A stretch of DNA of 28,415 nt, taken from positions 1-28,415 of the forward strand of contig CAZIHO010000036.1 in assembly GCA_964538875.1 (NCBI GenBank), in the 5' to 3' direction. The translations under genes and the position numbers were made by a program. This document shows, piece after piece, positions 7,801-14,512 of this stretch (positions within the stretch are counted from its first letter, which is position 1; every line of letters begins with the position of its first letter). Under the pieces are notes generated by a model that had not been told where the DNA came from, ran no database searches, and saw nothing but the letters and a program-made list of their open reading frames with translations. The stretch comes from CAZIHO01 sp964538875. GTDB lineage: Bacteria; Pseudomonadota; Gammaproteobacteria; Chromatiales; Chromatiaceae.

Positions 7801-8174
7801 TGGACCCAAACCGGATCCGGGATTTTGTCCGGGGGCGCTTGGGCTGCCAGTGCGAGGAGGCGGTCTTTCAGGCGATTCAAATCCATACCGGGCCTGGGCT
7901 ACCGGCCGGCGTGGCGGTGGAATGGCGCATCGGCGGACGGTTACTGATCTGGCTGGCGCCGGTACCCGGCCTGGATCTGCCCCGCCTGGTCCAGGCCGGG
8001 CGGCAAGTCCGGGACCGGGACGGATTCAACCGCTGGCGTCTGGTGTCGGCACCGGACCTGGACCCGGCGGCCCTGGAACGCGCCTTTCTGGACCTGGCCG
8101 GGGACGACCGGCGCCTGCATCTGCATCTCCTGGACCCAGGCGCGTTCCGGGACCTGCTCGATCCCCATCTCTGA
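7800..8174 (+). CDS. Uncharacterised 124-residue soluble protein coupled to nhaA
   Basis: I do not recognise a characterised family. The ATG at 7800 shares a base with the nhaA stop (TGATG), so it is probably translated by reinitiation. The N-terminus has a CxC in GCQCEEAVFQAI (residues 15-26). The rest alternates short strands and helices, with an arginine- and aspartate-rich second half, no signal peptide and no membrane segment. The overall look is a small alpha/beta cytoplasmic protein. The two cysteines are the only ones, so metal binding or redox chemistry is possible but unproven. A sigma-54-type promoter for the next gene begins 17 bases after its stop. Confidence 0.8.
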   Translation: MDPNRIRDFVRGRLGCQCEEAVFQAIQIHTGPGLPAGVAVEWRIGGRLLIWLAPVPGLDLPRLVQAGRQVRDRDGFNRWRLVSAPDLDPAALERAFLDLAGDDRRLHLHLLDPGAFRDLLDPHL

Positions 8175-8190
8175 CCCCTTCCGGCGATTC

Positions 8191-8206
8191 TGGCACGCAT
8201 CCTGCC
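8191..8206 (+). promoter_or_regulatory. Sigma-54 (RpoN) type promoter
   Basis: TGGCACG (8191-8197), four bases, then CTGCC (8202-8206) matches the -24/-12 consensus TGGCACG-N4-TTGCW except at one conserved-box base. The invariant GG (8192-8193) and GC (8204-8205) are exactly 10 bases apart. Transcription would start near 8217, about 87 bases before the 282-residue gene. The leader contains a palindrome CGGAGTCTCCG (8235-8245). Such promoters need an activator ATPase; none is visible in the window. Confidence 0.7.
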
Positions 8207-8303
8207 TATCAGTGATTACTTGAAGCCGAAACGGCGGAGTCTCCGGGCGAAATCGGGACATCCAGGGGTTCGGACGAGATAGGACCAGACGGGGTAAGTC
8301 ATC

Positions 8304-9152
8304 ATGACCATCGAACAACTGCAAAGCGCCACGAGCAGCGGCTTTTCCACCGTTTCCAGCGGCGTGGACCGGCAACAAGACACCACCGAAGCGGCAATCT
8401 TTTCCAGCGTCTGGGAACTGGTTCAGGAGAACCAGAATTCCGACAACCTGACGCGCAACGAAACGGATGGTGGCGGGGGTTCCTTCCTGTTCGGCTTGGA
8501 GGATCTATTCTCCATGCTGTTGCCAGGGTTGCTGGGCGTCACGGATTCGGAGTTTGGCTCGGATGCGGCCGGCACCGAGGCGGACAGTGTCACGGACAGC
8601 TCCAGCACGGGGAACCAGTCCGATGCGCCGGGTGACACGGTGATCGCGGATGCCCCTGGCGATAACTCCGGCTCCGACGCGCCCGGCGGCGGCAGTGGCT
8701 CCGACGCCCCCGGCGATGGGGACGGCTCCAATGCGGATGCGCCTGGTGTAGCCTTCACCGGCACCGGGCCGGTGGGATCCGTGGGGACCGGCATTTCCCA
8801 GATCACGCCCCAGGGCACCATCGCCGCCACCACGCTCATGCAGTCCAGGGACGAGGCCTACGCCGCCTATGTGAACGGGGGCGAGGTGGACCCGGGCTGG
8901 TGGTTCGTGTTCAGCCGCAACGCCGAGGATGAGCGGATTGGGATGAATTGGGATCCCAACTTGGCGCCTGCTAAGGAGGTTTCCTTCGACGGCACCCAGA
9001 TGGTGGTGGACGCCCGGTTCGATAAGCCGTTCCAGGATCCCTACAGCGGCAAGCTCAACTACTTCAGCTACAACCAACCCCTGCCAGCGGACGCTTACGT
9101 GGGTGGCTCCGAGGCTCAGCAGAGCGCCAATGCCTATTGGGGAACCGCCTAG
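8304..9152 (+). CDS. Acidic, cysteine-free 282-residue repeat protein of unknown function
   Basis: No family is recognised. The N-terminal 60 residues are Ser/Thr/Gln-rich. A short hydrophobic stretch follows (FLFGLEDLFSMLLPGLLG, about 61-78), then a low-complexity acidic region (81-148) with five DAPG units. The C-terminal domain (about 165-282) is aromatic-rich, with WWFVFSR, NWDPNLAP, NYFSYNQPL. There is no N-terminal signal peptide, no cysteine and few basic residues. That profile resembles proteins sent out by type I secretion or surface/structural proteins, but no RTX GGxGxD motif or exporter gene is nearby. A sigma-54-type promoter precedes it and a strong hairpin follows, so it is likely a single-gene unit. 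The start has only a weak GGGG ribosome site. Confidence 0.8.
   Translation: MTIEQLQSATSSGFSTVSSGVDRQQDTTEAAIFSSVWELVQENQNSDNLTRNETDGGGGSFLFGLEDLFSMLLPGLLGVTDSEFGSDAAGTEADSVTDSSSTGNQSDAPGDTVIADAPGDNSGSDAPGGGSGSDAPGDGDGSNADAPGVAFTGTGPVGSVGTGISQITPQGTIAATTLMQSRDEAYAAYVNGGEVDPGWWFVFSRNAEDERIGMNWDPNLAPAKEVSFDGTQMVVDARFDKPFQDPYSGKLNYFSYNQPLPADAYVGGSEAQQSANAYWGTA
8619..8747 (+). repeat. DAPG nonapeptide coding repeat (27-bp units)
   Basis: Inside the 282-residue protein DAPG occurs at residues 107, 116, 125, 134 and 145. The first four are spaced exactly nine residues, as [S/A]DAPG[D/G]xxx. Codons differ between units (gatgcgccgggt, gatgcccctggc, gacgcgcccggc), so the protein repeat is kept while the DNA has diverged. 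Confidence 0.85.
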
Positions 9153-9162
9153 AGGTTAGCCA

Positions 9163-9192
9163 GCACCGGCCTGTCGGGCGACAGGCCGGTGC
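9163..9192. terminator. Strong hairpin between convergent genes
   Basis: A perfect 13-bp stem (9163-9175 with 9180-9192) with a 4-base loop GGGC starts 11 bases after the stop of the 282-residue gene and ends 9 bases before the stop of the convergent 68-residue gene. It probably ends transcription from both sides, though no U run follows on either strand. Confidence 0.7.
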
Positions 9193-9200
9193 CTCCCCAG

Positions 9201-9407
9201 CTAGGGATTCCAGAGGGATAGTAGAACCCGCATCCCCCCGCTCACGGAGCGGTGGGGATTGAGTTCGATCATGGCCACATTATCCGTGCCGGGATCTATA
9301 AAGGCGCGCACCACGCCCTTGGTCAAGGCCTGGCGAATGGTAATGATTTCTCCCTTATGCACCAGAACGGGGTTGCCCGCGGGGATTTGCGCCAGCAATT
9401 CCAACAT
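9201..9407 (-). CDS. Uncharacterised 68-residue protein
   Basis: I do not recognise the family. ATG at 9407 is preferred over the upstream in-frame GTG because AGGAG lies 7 bases before it, whereas the GTG has none. The product begins MLELLAQIPAGNPVLVHKGE and continues as beta-strand-like segments (EIITIRQAL, VVRAFID, VAMIEL, MRVLLSL). It has no cysteine, signal peptide or membrane segment, and looks like a small beta-rich fold. The AT-rich leader upstream (9408-9590) has several hairpins and a possible promoter at 9592-9619. The gene is convergent with the acidic repeat protein. It is probably a real gene because of the ribosome site and coherent composition. Confidence 0.6.
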   Translation of the reverse strand: MLELLAQIPAGNPVLVHKGEIITIRQALTKGVVRAFIDPGTDNVAMIELNPHRSVSGGMRVLLSLWNP

Positions 9408-9590
9408 CTTGCCACTCCTAGTAACCACCTATTCCCAAATAGTCTTATTCACCGCTTTTACCCAGCGGTTGGGTGCCTCACCCCGAATTCCAAGAATGGT
9501 TTGCGCGACCTAGGCTACCGCCGCCAGCCGTTCATAACCCTGCGGAATCCCCAGAAAATTGATCGTGACACAGGGTTCGCCGGCCCTGCT
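9408..9590 (-). promoter_or_regulatory. Structured leader of the 68-residue gene
   Basis: On the minus strand three hairpins are visible: CAGGG/CCCTG (9571-9588), GGGTG/CACCC with a 3-base loop (9471-9483) and ACCGCT/AGCGGT (9451-9469). I cannot match them to a known riboswitch. The region is AT-richer than its surroundings. Confidence 0.35.
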
Positions 9591-9591
9591 T

Positions 9592-9619
9592 TAATTATTC
9601 AAAGGTCCTTTCAGTCGAA
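9592..9619 (-). promoter_or_regulatory. Candidate promoter with palindrome in the spacer
   Basis: Minus-strand TTCGAC (9614-9619) and TAATTA (9592-9597) are 16 bases apart. The spacer contains the 11-base palindrome AAAGGTCCTTT (9601-9611), a possible operator. Hexamers are only moderate matches. Confidence 0.35.
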
Positions 9620-9679
9620 ATTAACCAGATACATCCCATTGCCCATGGCGGGGTTGATCTCTGGCCATAAGATACCTGA

Positions 9680-10084
9680 TTATTTTGGTCTGTCGATTGG
9701 GTATTTTTCATTAAATAGGCAGTAATCACATGAGATGAGTGGGTGATGGCCGGGGATCGGCCCCGGCGCGGCGGCAAGGGGTTGCCGGGCAGGCAGGTCC
9801 ACCGGACCAAGGCCTGGCCGATGGGGACGCACTGGGGCGCGCAACCGGCCGTCACCAACGCCGGCGCTTGCCGGACGCCAGGCCTGGACCGTAGGGGCTA
9901 GCCAGCGTCGCCCAGCCCAGGGACCCGGGCGGCGGCCGGGCTTACGCCGGGGGTGCCGGAGCCGCGCCGTCCTGCCCCTGACCAGCACCGGCAGTCGCGC
10001 CAGGAGTTCGGCCAGCAGCCCCAGGACAATGAACAACAGGGACAGGGCGCCCAGCAAAAGGAGTAGATCGGCTAGGGGGTCCAT
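9680..10084 (-). CDS. Small membrane-anchored protein, 134 residues, unknown
   Basis: ATG at 10084 follows GGAGG at a spacing of 5 bases, an excellent ribosome site, so this start is chosen over an upstream in-frame ATG. Residues 1-30 (MDPLADLLLLLGALSLLFIV and onward) form one strongly hydrophobic segment, followed by an Arg-rich stretch (ARLPVLVRGRTARLRHPRRK), a typical inner-membrane anchor with a positive inside end. The rest is Pro/Arg/Gly-rich with no recognisable fold, and its last 15 residues run into AT-rich DNA. The tail may be unstructured or out of frame. The gene lies downstream of recG, separated by a 32-base element that also precedes the HIRAN gene. Confidence 0.55.
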   Translation of the reverse strand: MDPLADLLLLLGALSLLFIVLGLLAELLARLPVLVRGRTARLRHPRRKPGRRPGPWAGRRWLAPTVQAWRPASAGVGDGRLRAPVRPHRPGLGPVDLPARQPLAAAPGPIPGHHPLISCDYCLFNEKYPIDRPK

Positions 10085-10119
10085 GGTTGCCTCCGGGTTG
10101 GGTGGGTGTCGGGAGGCAT

Positions 10120-10151
10120 GGTGCGCCGGGGGGTGCCTCAAAAGCTGAGGC
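10120..10151 (-). repeat. 32-base upstream element, copy A
   Basis: On the minus strand this begins with the dyad GCCTCA-gcttt-TGAGGC followed by ACCCCCC and a GSCGYACC-like end. Thirty of 32 bases equal copy B at 18888-18919. It ends 35 bases before the ATG of the 134-residue gene and lies after the recG stop. It could be a shared promoter/operator or a terminator-like module. Confidence 0.8.
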
Positions 10152-10195
10152 TGTCGAACTGGTTCATGCGCCGGCCGGCCGCCGGCGGGGCGCGG

Positions 10196-12304
10196 TCAGA
10201 CCCGCCCGTAGTCCTGGCGCCGGCCCAGCCAGCGGGATTCCAGGGCGGCGGCTTGGTGGGGATACTGACTCAACATCCGGTCGGCGGCGGCCTGGACCTC
10301 CGCCAACAGGGGCTGATGCCGGGATAGGTCGGCGATGCGGAACTGGAGTTCCCCGGTTTGCCGGGTACCCAGCACTTCCCCCGGCCCCCGCAGTTCCAGG
10401 TCCCGCTGGGCGATCTCGAAGCCGCTGCTAGTGTGGCGCAGGATGTCGATGCGCTGCCGGGCTGCCACCGGTAGGGGCGGGTGGTACAGCAACAGGCAAT
10501 GGCTTTCGGCGCTGCCCCGGCCCACCCGGCCCCGCAACTGGTGCAGTTGGGCCAGGCCCAGGCGTTCCGGGTTCTCGATGATCATGAGGCTGGCGTTGGG
10601 CACGTCCACGCCCACCTCGATGACGGTGGTCGCCACCAACAAGCTGATGGCGCCGGCTTTGAACGCCGCCATCACCGCTTCCCGCTCGCCGGTCTTGAGC
10701 CGGCCATGCACCATGCCCACCCTGATGCCGGCCAGCTGGTCCCGCAGGTGGTCGGCGCTGTCCTCCGCCGCCTGGCATTGCAGGACCTCGGATTCCTCGA
10801 TCAGGGTGCAGACCCAATAGGCCTGACGTCCGGATTGACAGGCGGCCCGCACCCGCTCGATGACCTCGTCCCGGCGCTGGTCGGGCACCGCCACGGTGCG
10901 TACTGGCTGGCGTCCCGGCGGCATCTGGTCAATCACCGACAGGTCCAGGTCCGCGTAAGCGGTCATGGCCAAGGAGCGTGGAATGGGGGTGGCGGTCATG
11001 ATGAGCTGATGGGGCCTACGTCCGTCGGTGGCGCCCTTTTCCCGCAGCGCCAGACGCTGATGGACGCCGAAGCGATGCTGTTCGTCGATGATGGCCAGGC
11101 CCAGGGAGCGGAATGCCACGTCCGCTTGAAACAGGGCGTGGGTGCCGATCACTATCTGGATGGCACCCTCCGCCAGGGCCGCCAGCAGGGAATCCCGGTC
11201 CCGGCCCTTATGGCGCCCGGTGAGCCAGCCCAGGTTGAGGCCCAGGGGTTCCAGCCAAGCGCCGAAGTTGCGCCGATGCTGTTCCGCCAGCAATTCGGTA
11301 GGCGCCATGAGCGCTACCTGATGGCCGCTCTCCACCGCCTGTAGCGCCGCCAGGGCGGCGACTAGGGTCTTGCCGGAGCCCACGTCCCCTTGCACCAGGC
11401 GCAGCATGGGCCGGTCACCGCCCAGGTCAGCGCTGATTTCCTCTCCCACCCGCCGTTGCGCTCCGGTCAGTTGGAACGGCAGGCTAGCCAGCAGGCGCGC
11501 CCGCAGGCGGCCGTCGCCCCGCAGGACCGGCGCCTGGGTGCCCTGGTGCAGCAGGCGAAGACGCCGCAGGCTCAATTGGTGGGCCAGCAGTTCCTCAAAG
11601 GCCAGCCGCTCCTGGGCCGGGTGGCGGCCCTCGTCCAGCAACGCCAGAGACACCTCGGGCGGCGGCCGGTGTACCAGACGCAGGGCGTCCGCCAAGGCTG
11701 GCAAACCGAGCCGGGCCAGGATATCGCCGGGAATCCAATCCTCCAGGCGCAGCGGCTCCTGGTCCAGCAGGTCCAGGGCCTGGGCCACCAGGGGGCGCAG
11801 GCTGAGTTGGTGCATCCCCTCGGTGGTGGGATAGATGGGTGTCAGGGCTTCCGCCACTTCCCGGTCAGCGCCAGGGGTCAGCAGTTGATATTCGGGATGC
11901 ACCATCTCCAGGCTGGAGGGGCCTTGGCGGACTTCGCCAAAACAACGCAGTCCGGTTCCCGGCCGTAAATTGGCTAACTGGGCGCTAGTGAAATGGAAAA
12001 ACCGCAACAATAGCTGGCCGCCGCCATCCCCTATCAGCACCAGCAATGAGCGGCGCCCGCCCTGGCGCACGTCGGCGTATTCCACCTGGCCCTCGACCAG
12101 GGCCTGATCGCCGACCCGCAGGCTGGCGATGGGGCTGACCCGGGTGCGGTCCTGGTAGCGGGACGGCAGGTGGAACAACAGGTCTTGGACGCTGTGCAGA
12201 CCAAGCCGCGCTAGCCGTTCGGCAACCCGGGGACCCACGCCGCGCAGCCGTTGTACCGGCATATCCGCCAGGGGCTCCGGCGCCAGGGCCTGGTCCTTGG
12301 ACAC
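10196..12304 (-). CDS. recG: ATP-dependent DNA helicase RecG
   Basis: RecG is a superfamily-2 branch-migration helicase that regresses stalled replication forks and processes Holliday junctions and D-loops. The 702-residue protein has the wedge/OB domain (about 60-160, GQVEYADVRQ...), Walker A GDVGSGKT (306-313), the DEQH box (407-410), motif III TATPIPRSL, and the C-terminal helicase motifs VGVDVPNA and QLRGRVGRG, plus the TRG-like end region. The start is GTG at 12304 (MSKDQALAPE), four bases after the yjbQ stop, so the pair is probably co-transcribed. Length and motif order are standard. Confidence 0.98.
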   Translation of the reverse strand: MSKDQALAPEPLADMPVQRLRGVGPRVAERLARLGLHSVQDLLFHLPSRYQDRTRVSPIASLRVGDQALVEGQVEYADVRQGGRRSLLVLIGDGGGQLLLRFFHFTSAQLANLRPGTGLRCFGEVRQGPSSLEMVHPEYQLLTPGADREVAEALTPIYPTTEGMHQLSLRPLVAQALDLLDQEPLRLEDWIPGDILARLGLPALADALRLVHRPPPEVSLALLDEGRHPAQERLAFEELLAHQLSLRRLRLLHQGTQAPVLRGDGRLRARLLASLPFQLTGAQRRVGEEISADLGGDRPMLRLVQGDVGSGKTLVAALAALQAVESGHQVALMAPTELLAEQHRRNFGAWLEPLGLNLGWLTGRHKGRDRDSLLAALAEGAIQIVIGTHALFQADVAFRSLGLAIIDEQHRFGVHQRLALREKGATDGRRPHQLIMTATPIPRSLAMTAYADLDLSVIDQMPPGRQPVRTVAVPDQRRDEVIERVRAACQSGRQAYWVCTLIEESEVLQCQAAEDSADHLRDQLAGIRVGMVHGRLKTGEREAVMAAFKAGAISLLVATTVIEVGVDVPNASLMIIENPERLGLAQLHQLRGRVGRGSAESHCLLLYHPPLPVAARQRIDILRHTSSGFEIAQRDLELRGPGEVLGTRQTGELQFRIADLSRHQPLLAEVQAAADRMLSQYPHQAAALESRWLGRRQDYGRV

Positions 12305-12308
12305 GGAA

Positions 12309-12728
12309 TCAAGACTCGCCGTGCAAGGTCACCACCAGCCGCCGGACGCCGCCCTGGTCCCGGTGTTCCCCCAGGTAGACTCCCTGCCAGGTGCCGAGCG
12401 CCAGCCGGCCGTCCCGGACCGGGATGGACAGGCCACTGCCCAGGCTGGATGCCTTGATGTGGGCCGGCATGTCGTCCGGTCCCTCCAGGTCGTGCCGGTA
12501 GGGGGCCTGCTCCGGCACGGCGCGGCGGAAATGGGCCTCCATGTCGGCGCGCACGCTGGGGTCGGCATTTTCGTTGAGGGTCAGGCTGGCGCTGGTGTGC
12601 TGAATGAAGAGGTGCGCCAGGCCGATCCGGAATTGGCGCAGTTCCGGCAGTTGGGCCAGGATTTCATCGGTAACCAGATGAAAGCCCCGCGCACGGGGCT
12701 TAAGGCTGAGAATCTTTTGCTGCCACAC
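12309..12728 (-). CDS. yjbQ: YjbQ/UPF0047 family protein
   Basis: This 139-residue protein belongs to the YjbQ family (E. coli 138 residues), small cytoplasmic trimeric proteins reported to show weak thiamine-phosphate synthase activity; the true role is unsettled. Hallmarks are GFHLVTDEI, HTSASLTLNENADP, the DDMPAHIKAS segment and GTWQGVYLGEHR with conserved histidines. I chose GTG at 12728 (MWQQKILSL): it matches the family N-terminus and has GGAG 9 bases upstream. The in-frame ATG at 12764 would add 12 residues, lacks a ribosome site and is not conserved. recG follows after 4 bases. Confidence 0.95.
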   Translation of the reverse strand: MWQQKILSLKPRARGFHLVTDEILAQLPELRQFRIGLAHLFIQHTSASLTLNENADPSVRADMEAHFRRAVPEQAPYRHDLEGPDDMPAHIKASSLGSGLSIPVRDGRLALGTWQGVYLGEHRDQGGVRRLVVTLHGES

Positions 12729-12809
12729 GGCGCTTGGCTCCAGCGGATCAGAAACCAAGATCATAGCGGGATCGCCGGGCCAGGCGCTGGAATCGTCTCG
12801 CCTGGGCGG

Positions 12810-13847
12810 CTACTGGACGGGGAACTTGGCGTCCAACAGCAGAAAGCTGTCCACCCGCAGCCCCACCGGCAACTGGGTGCCCGGTTCCAGGTCGATGAGC
12901 ACTTCCAGTACCCGGGTGTCGGTGCGCTCCATGGGCTGCTCGTTGCGCAGGCTCTTGCGCCCCATGAGAGTCCCCAGGCGGCTGACCCGGCCAGGAAATC
13001 GCCGCTCGCCATAAGCGTCCGCCTTGACGTAGGCGCTCTGCTCCGGGAACACCCAAGCGATGTCCGCCTCGTCCACCTCGGCACGCACCCGCAACCGGGA
13101 CGTGTCGCCCAGGACTAGTATCGGGGTATCGCCCAATTCCGATACCTGCTCGCCGACCCGGCGCAATTTTTGTAATACCTGGCCATCTACCGGGCTGCGC
13201 ACGAACGATTTGTCATACACCGCCCTAGCCTCCGCCACCCGGGCCTCGGCGAGCGCCACTTCCGCTTCCGCCTTGGCCAGGTCGTCGGCCCGGACCGGAC
13301 CGTCGATGATCTCATGGCGAAACCGGGCCCGCGCCCATTGGGCCTGGGCCATGTCCAACTCCCCCCGGACCCGGTCCAGGTCCTGCTGGCTGCCGGCGCG
13401 CCGGGCGACCAGGCCCTGTTGGCGTTTGAATTCTTCCTGGGCAAGAGTCACCTTGGCGGCCCGTTCATCCACTTCCGCCGCCGCTTCCTGGCGTTCGGCC
13501 AGCCGTGCGCCGTTGCGCACCCGTTCCAGGCTGGCCTTGGCCACCGCCAGCGCCGCCTCGGCGACCCCAACGCGGGCACCGTGGTCGGCGTTTTCCAGGG
13601 TCGCCAGTACTTCGCCCCGGACGACCCGGCGCCCTTCCTCCACCGGCACGCTGGCCAGGCGGCCGGTCATGGCGGCGGCGATGCGCATTTCCTCGGATAC
13701 GGGTTCTACCCGGCCCAACGCCACCACCTGGGTGCGGGGAACCGGGCTTGGCAGGTCCCCGGCGCCGGGCGGTGCCGTCTGGGCCGTCCCCCCGATCCAG
13801 GCCAGTGTAGTCAGGGCGAGCAACCCGAACAGAGTCAGTCGCTTCAT
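12810..13847 (-). CDS. Periplasmic membrane-fusion protein of a DevBCA-like ABC exporter
   Basis: The 345-residue protein starts with a signal peptide or anchor (MKRLTLFGLLALTTLAWIGG). It has the HlyD layout: a biotinyl-lipoyl half (about 50-85, ALGRVEPVSEEMRI, GEVLATLEN), a long Ala/Glu/Arg-rich coiled-coil hairpin (about 90-220), the second lipoyl half (FVRSPVDGQVLQKL, RVGEQV) and a beta-barrel region (DTSRLRVRAEVDEADIAWV). Such adaptors link an inner-membrane transporter to an outer-membrane TolC channel. It overlaps the ATPase stop by four bases, so the three genes form one operon. No TolC gene is present. Closest in style to DevB of cyanobacteria; the substrate is unknown. Confidence 0.92.
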   Translation of the reverse strand: MKRLTLFGLLALTTLAWIGGTAQTAPPGAGDLPSPVPRTQVVALGRVEPVSEEMRIAAAMTGRLASVPVEEGRRVVRGEVLATLENADHGARVGVAEAALAVAKASLERVRNGARLAERQEAAAEVDERAAKVTLAQEEFKRQQGLVARRAGSQQDLDRVRGELDMAQAQWARARFRHEIIDGPVRADDLAKAEAEVALAEARVAEARAVYDKSFVRSPVDGQVLQKLRRVGEQVSELGDTPILVLGDTSRLRVRAEVDEADIAWVFPEQSAYVKADAYGERRFPGRVSRLGTLMGRKSLRNEQPMERTDTRVLEVLIDLEPGTQLPVGLRVDSFLLLDAKFPVQ

Positions 13848-14509
13848 GGGAGTAATTTTCCGTCTTCCAAGGTGATGCGACGATCCGCCTGGGCGGCCAC
13901 CCGCGGGTCATGGGTTACCACCACCACCGCCCGTTCCCGTTGGTGGGCGATGTCCCGCAGCAGCGCCACCACCGCCAGGCCATTGCGGGTATCTAGGGCG
14001 GCAGTGGGTTCGTCCGCCAAAAGGATGGCCGGTGCTCCGGTCAGCGCCCGGGCGATGGCGACCCGTTGCTTTTCGCCCCCGGACAGCTTGGCCGGGAGCG
14101 CGTGCAGGCGTTCCCCCAAACCCACTGCCTCCAACAGATCACGGGCCTCTTGGCGGGTGGTCCCCTTGAGCACCGCGCTCAGGGTCACATTTTCCAGGGC
14201 GGTCAGGGCCGGGAACAGGTTATAGCTCTGAAAGATGAAACCCATGCGCGCCAGGCGCAAGTAGGACCGCTCCCGTTCCGTCAGCCGGGACAGGGCTTGC
14301 CCTTGTACCCACACCTCGCCCTGGGTCGGTCGCAGCAAGCAGCCCAACACCATCAGCAGGGTGGTCTTGCCGCTGCCAGACGGCCCCATCAGGGCCAGCA
14401 TCTCGCCACCCCGTACCTCCAGGTCCACCTGGTCCAGGGCGCGCACGCTGGTGGCGCCCTGGCCGTACACCAGGCTGACCCGTTCCGCGCTTACGGGTAT
14501 GACCGGCAT
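13844..14509 (-). CDS. ABC transporter ATPase, DevA/LolD-MacB type
   Basis: A 221-residue nucleotide-binding subunit. Walker A is GPSGSGKTT (42-50), the Q-loop glutamine is Q94 (FIFQSYNLFP), the signature is LSGGEKQRV (142-150), Walker B is ILLADE (162-167) and the switch histidine is H200 (VVVTHDP). Length and motifs match the exporter class of DevA, LolD and MacB. It sits 3 bases after the permease stop and overlaps the fusion-protein start (ATGA), so all three are co-translated. It energises the exporter by ATP hydrolysis at the inner face of the membrane. Confidence 0.95.
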   Translation of the reverse strand: MPVIPVSAERVSLVYGQGATSVRALDQVDLEVRGGEMLALMGPSGSGKTTLLMVLGCLLRPTQGEVWVQGQALSRLTERERSYLRLARMGFIFQSYNLFPALTALENVTLSAVLKGTTRQEARDLLEAVGLGERLHALPAKLSGGEKQRVAIARALTGAPAILLADEPTAALDTRNGLAVVALLRDIAHQRERAVVVVTHDPRVAAQADRRITLEDGKLLP

Positions 14510-14512
14510 GGC

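Noticed and set aside
9494..9506. GCAAACCATTC on the minus strand resembling a piece of the cyclic-di-GMP (GEMM-I) aptamer
   Set aside because: The other conserved parts (GGACGCAAAGCC and GGUAGGUAGCGGGG) are missing, so it is not that riboswitch.
9595..9858. Minus-strand 87-codon frame downstream of the 134-residue gene
   Set aside because: Overlaps the membrane-protein gene in another frame, has no ribosome site and no recognisable features. It was considered as a shifted tail, but no clean junction was found.
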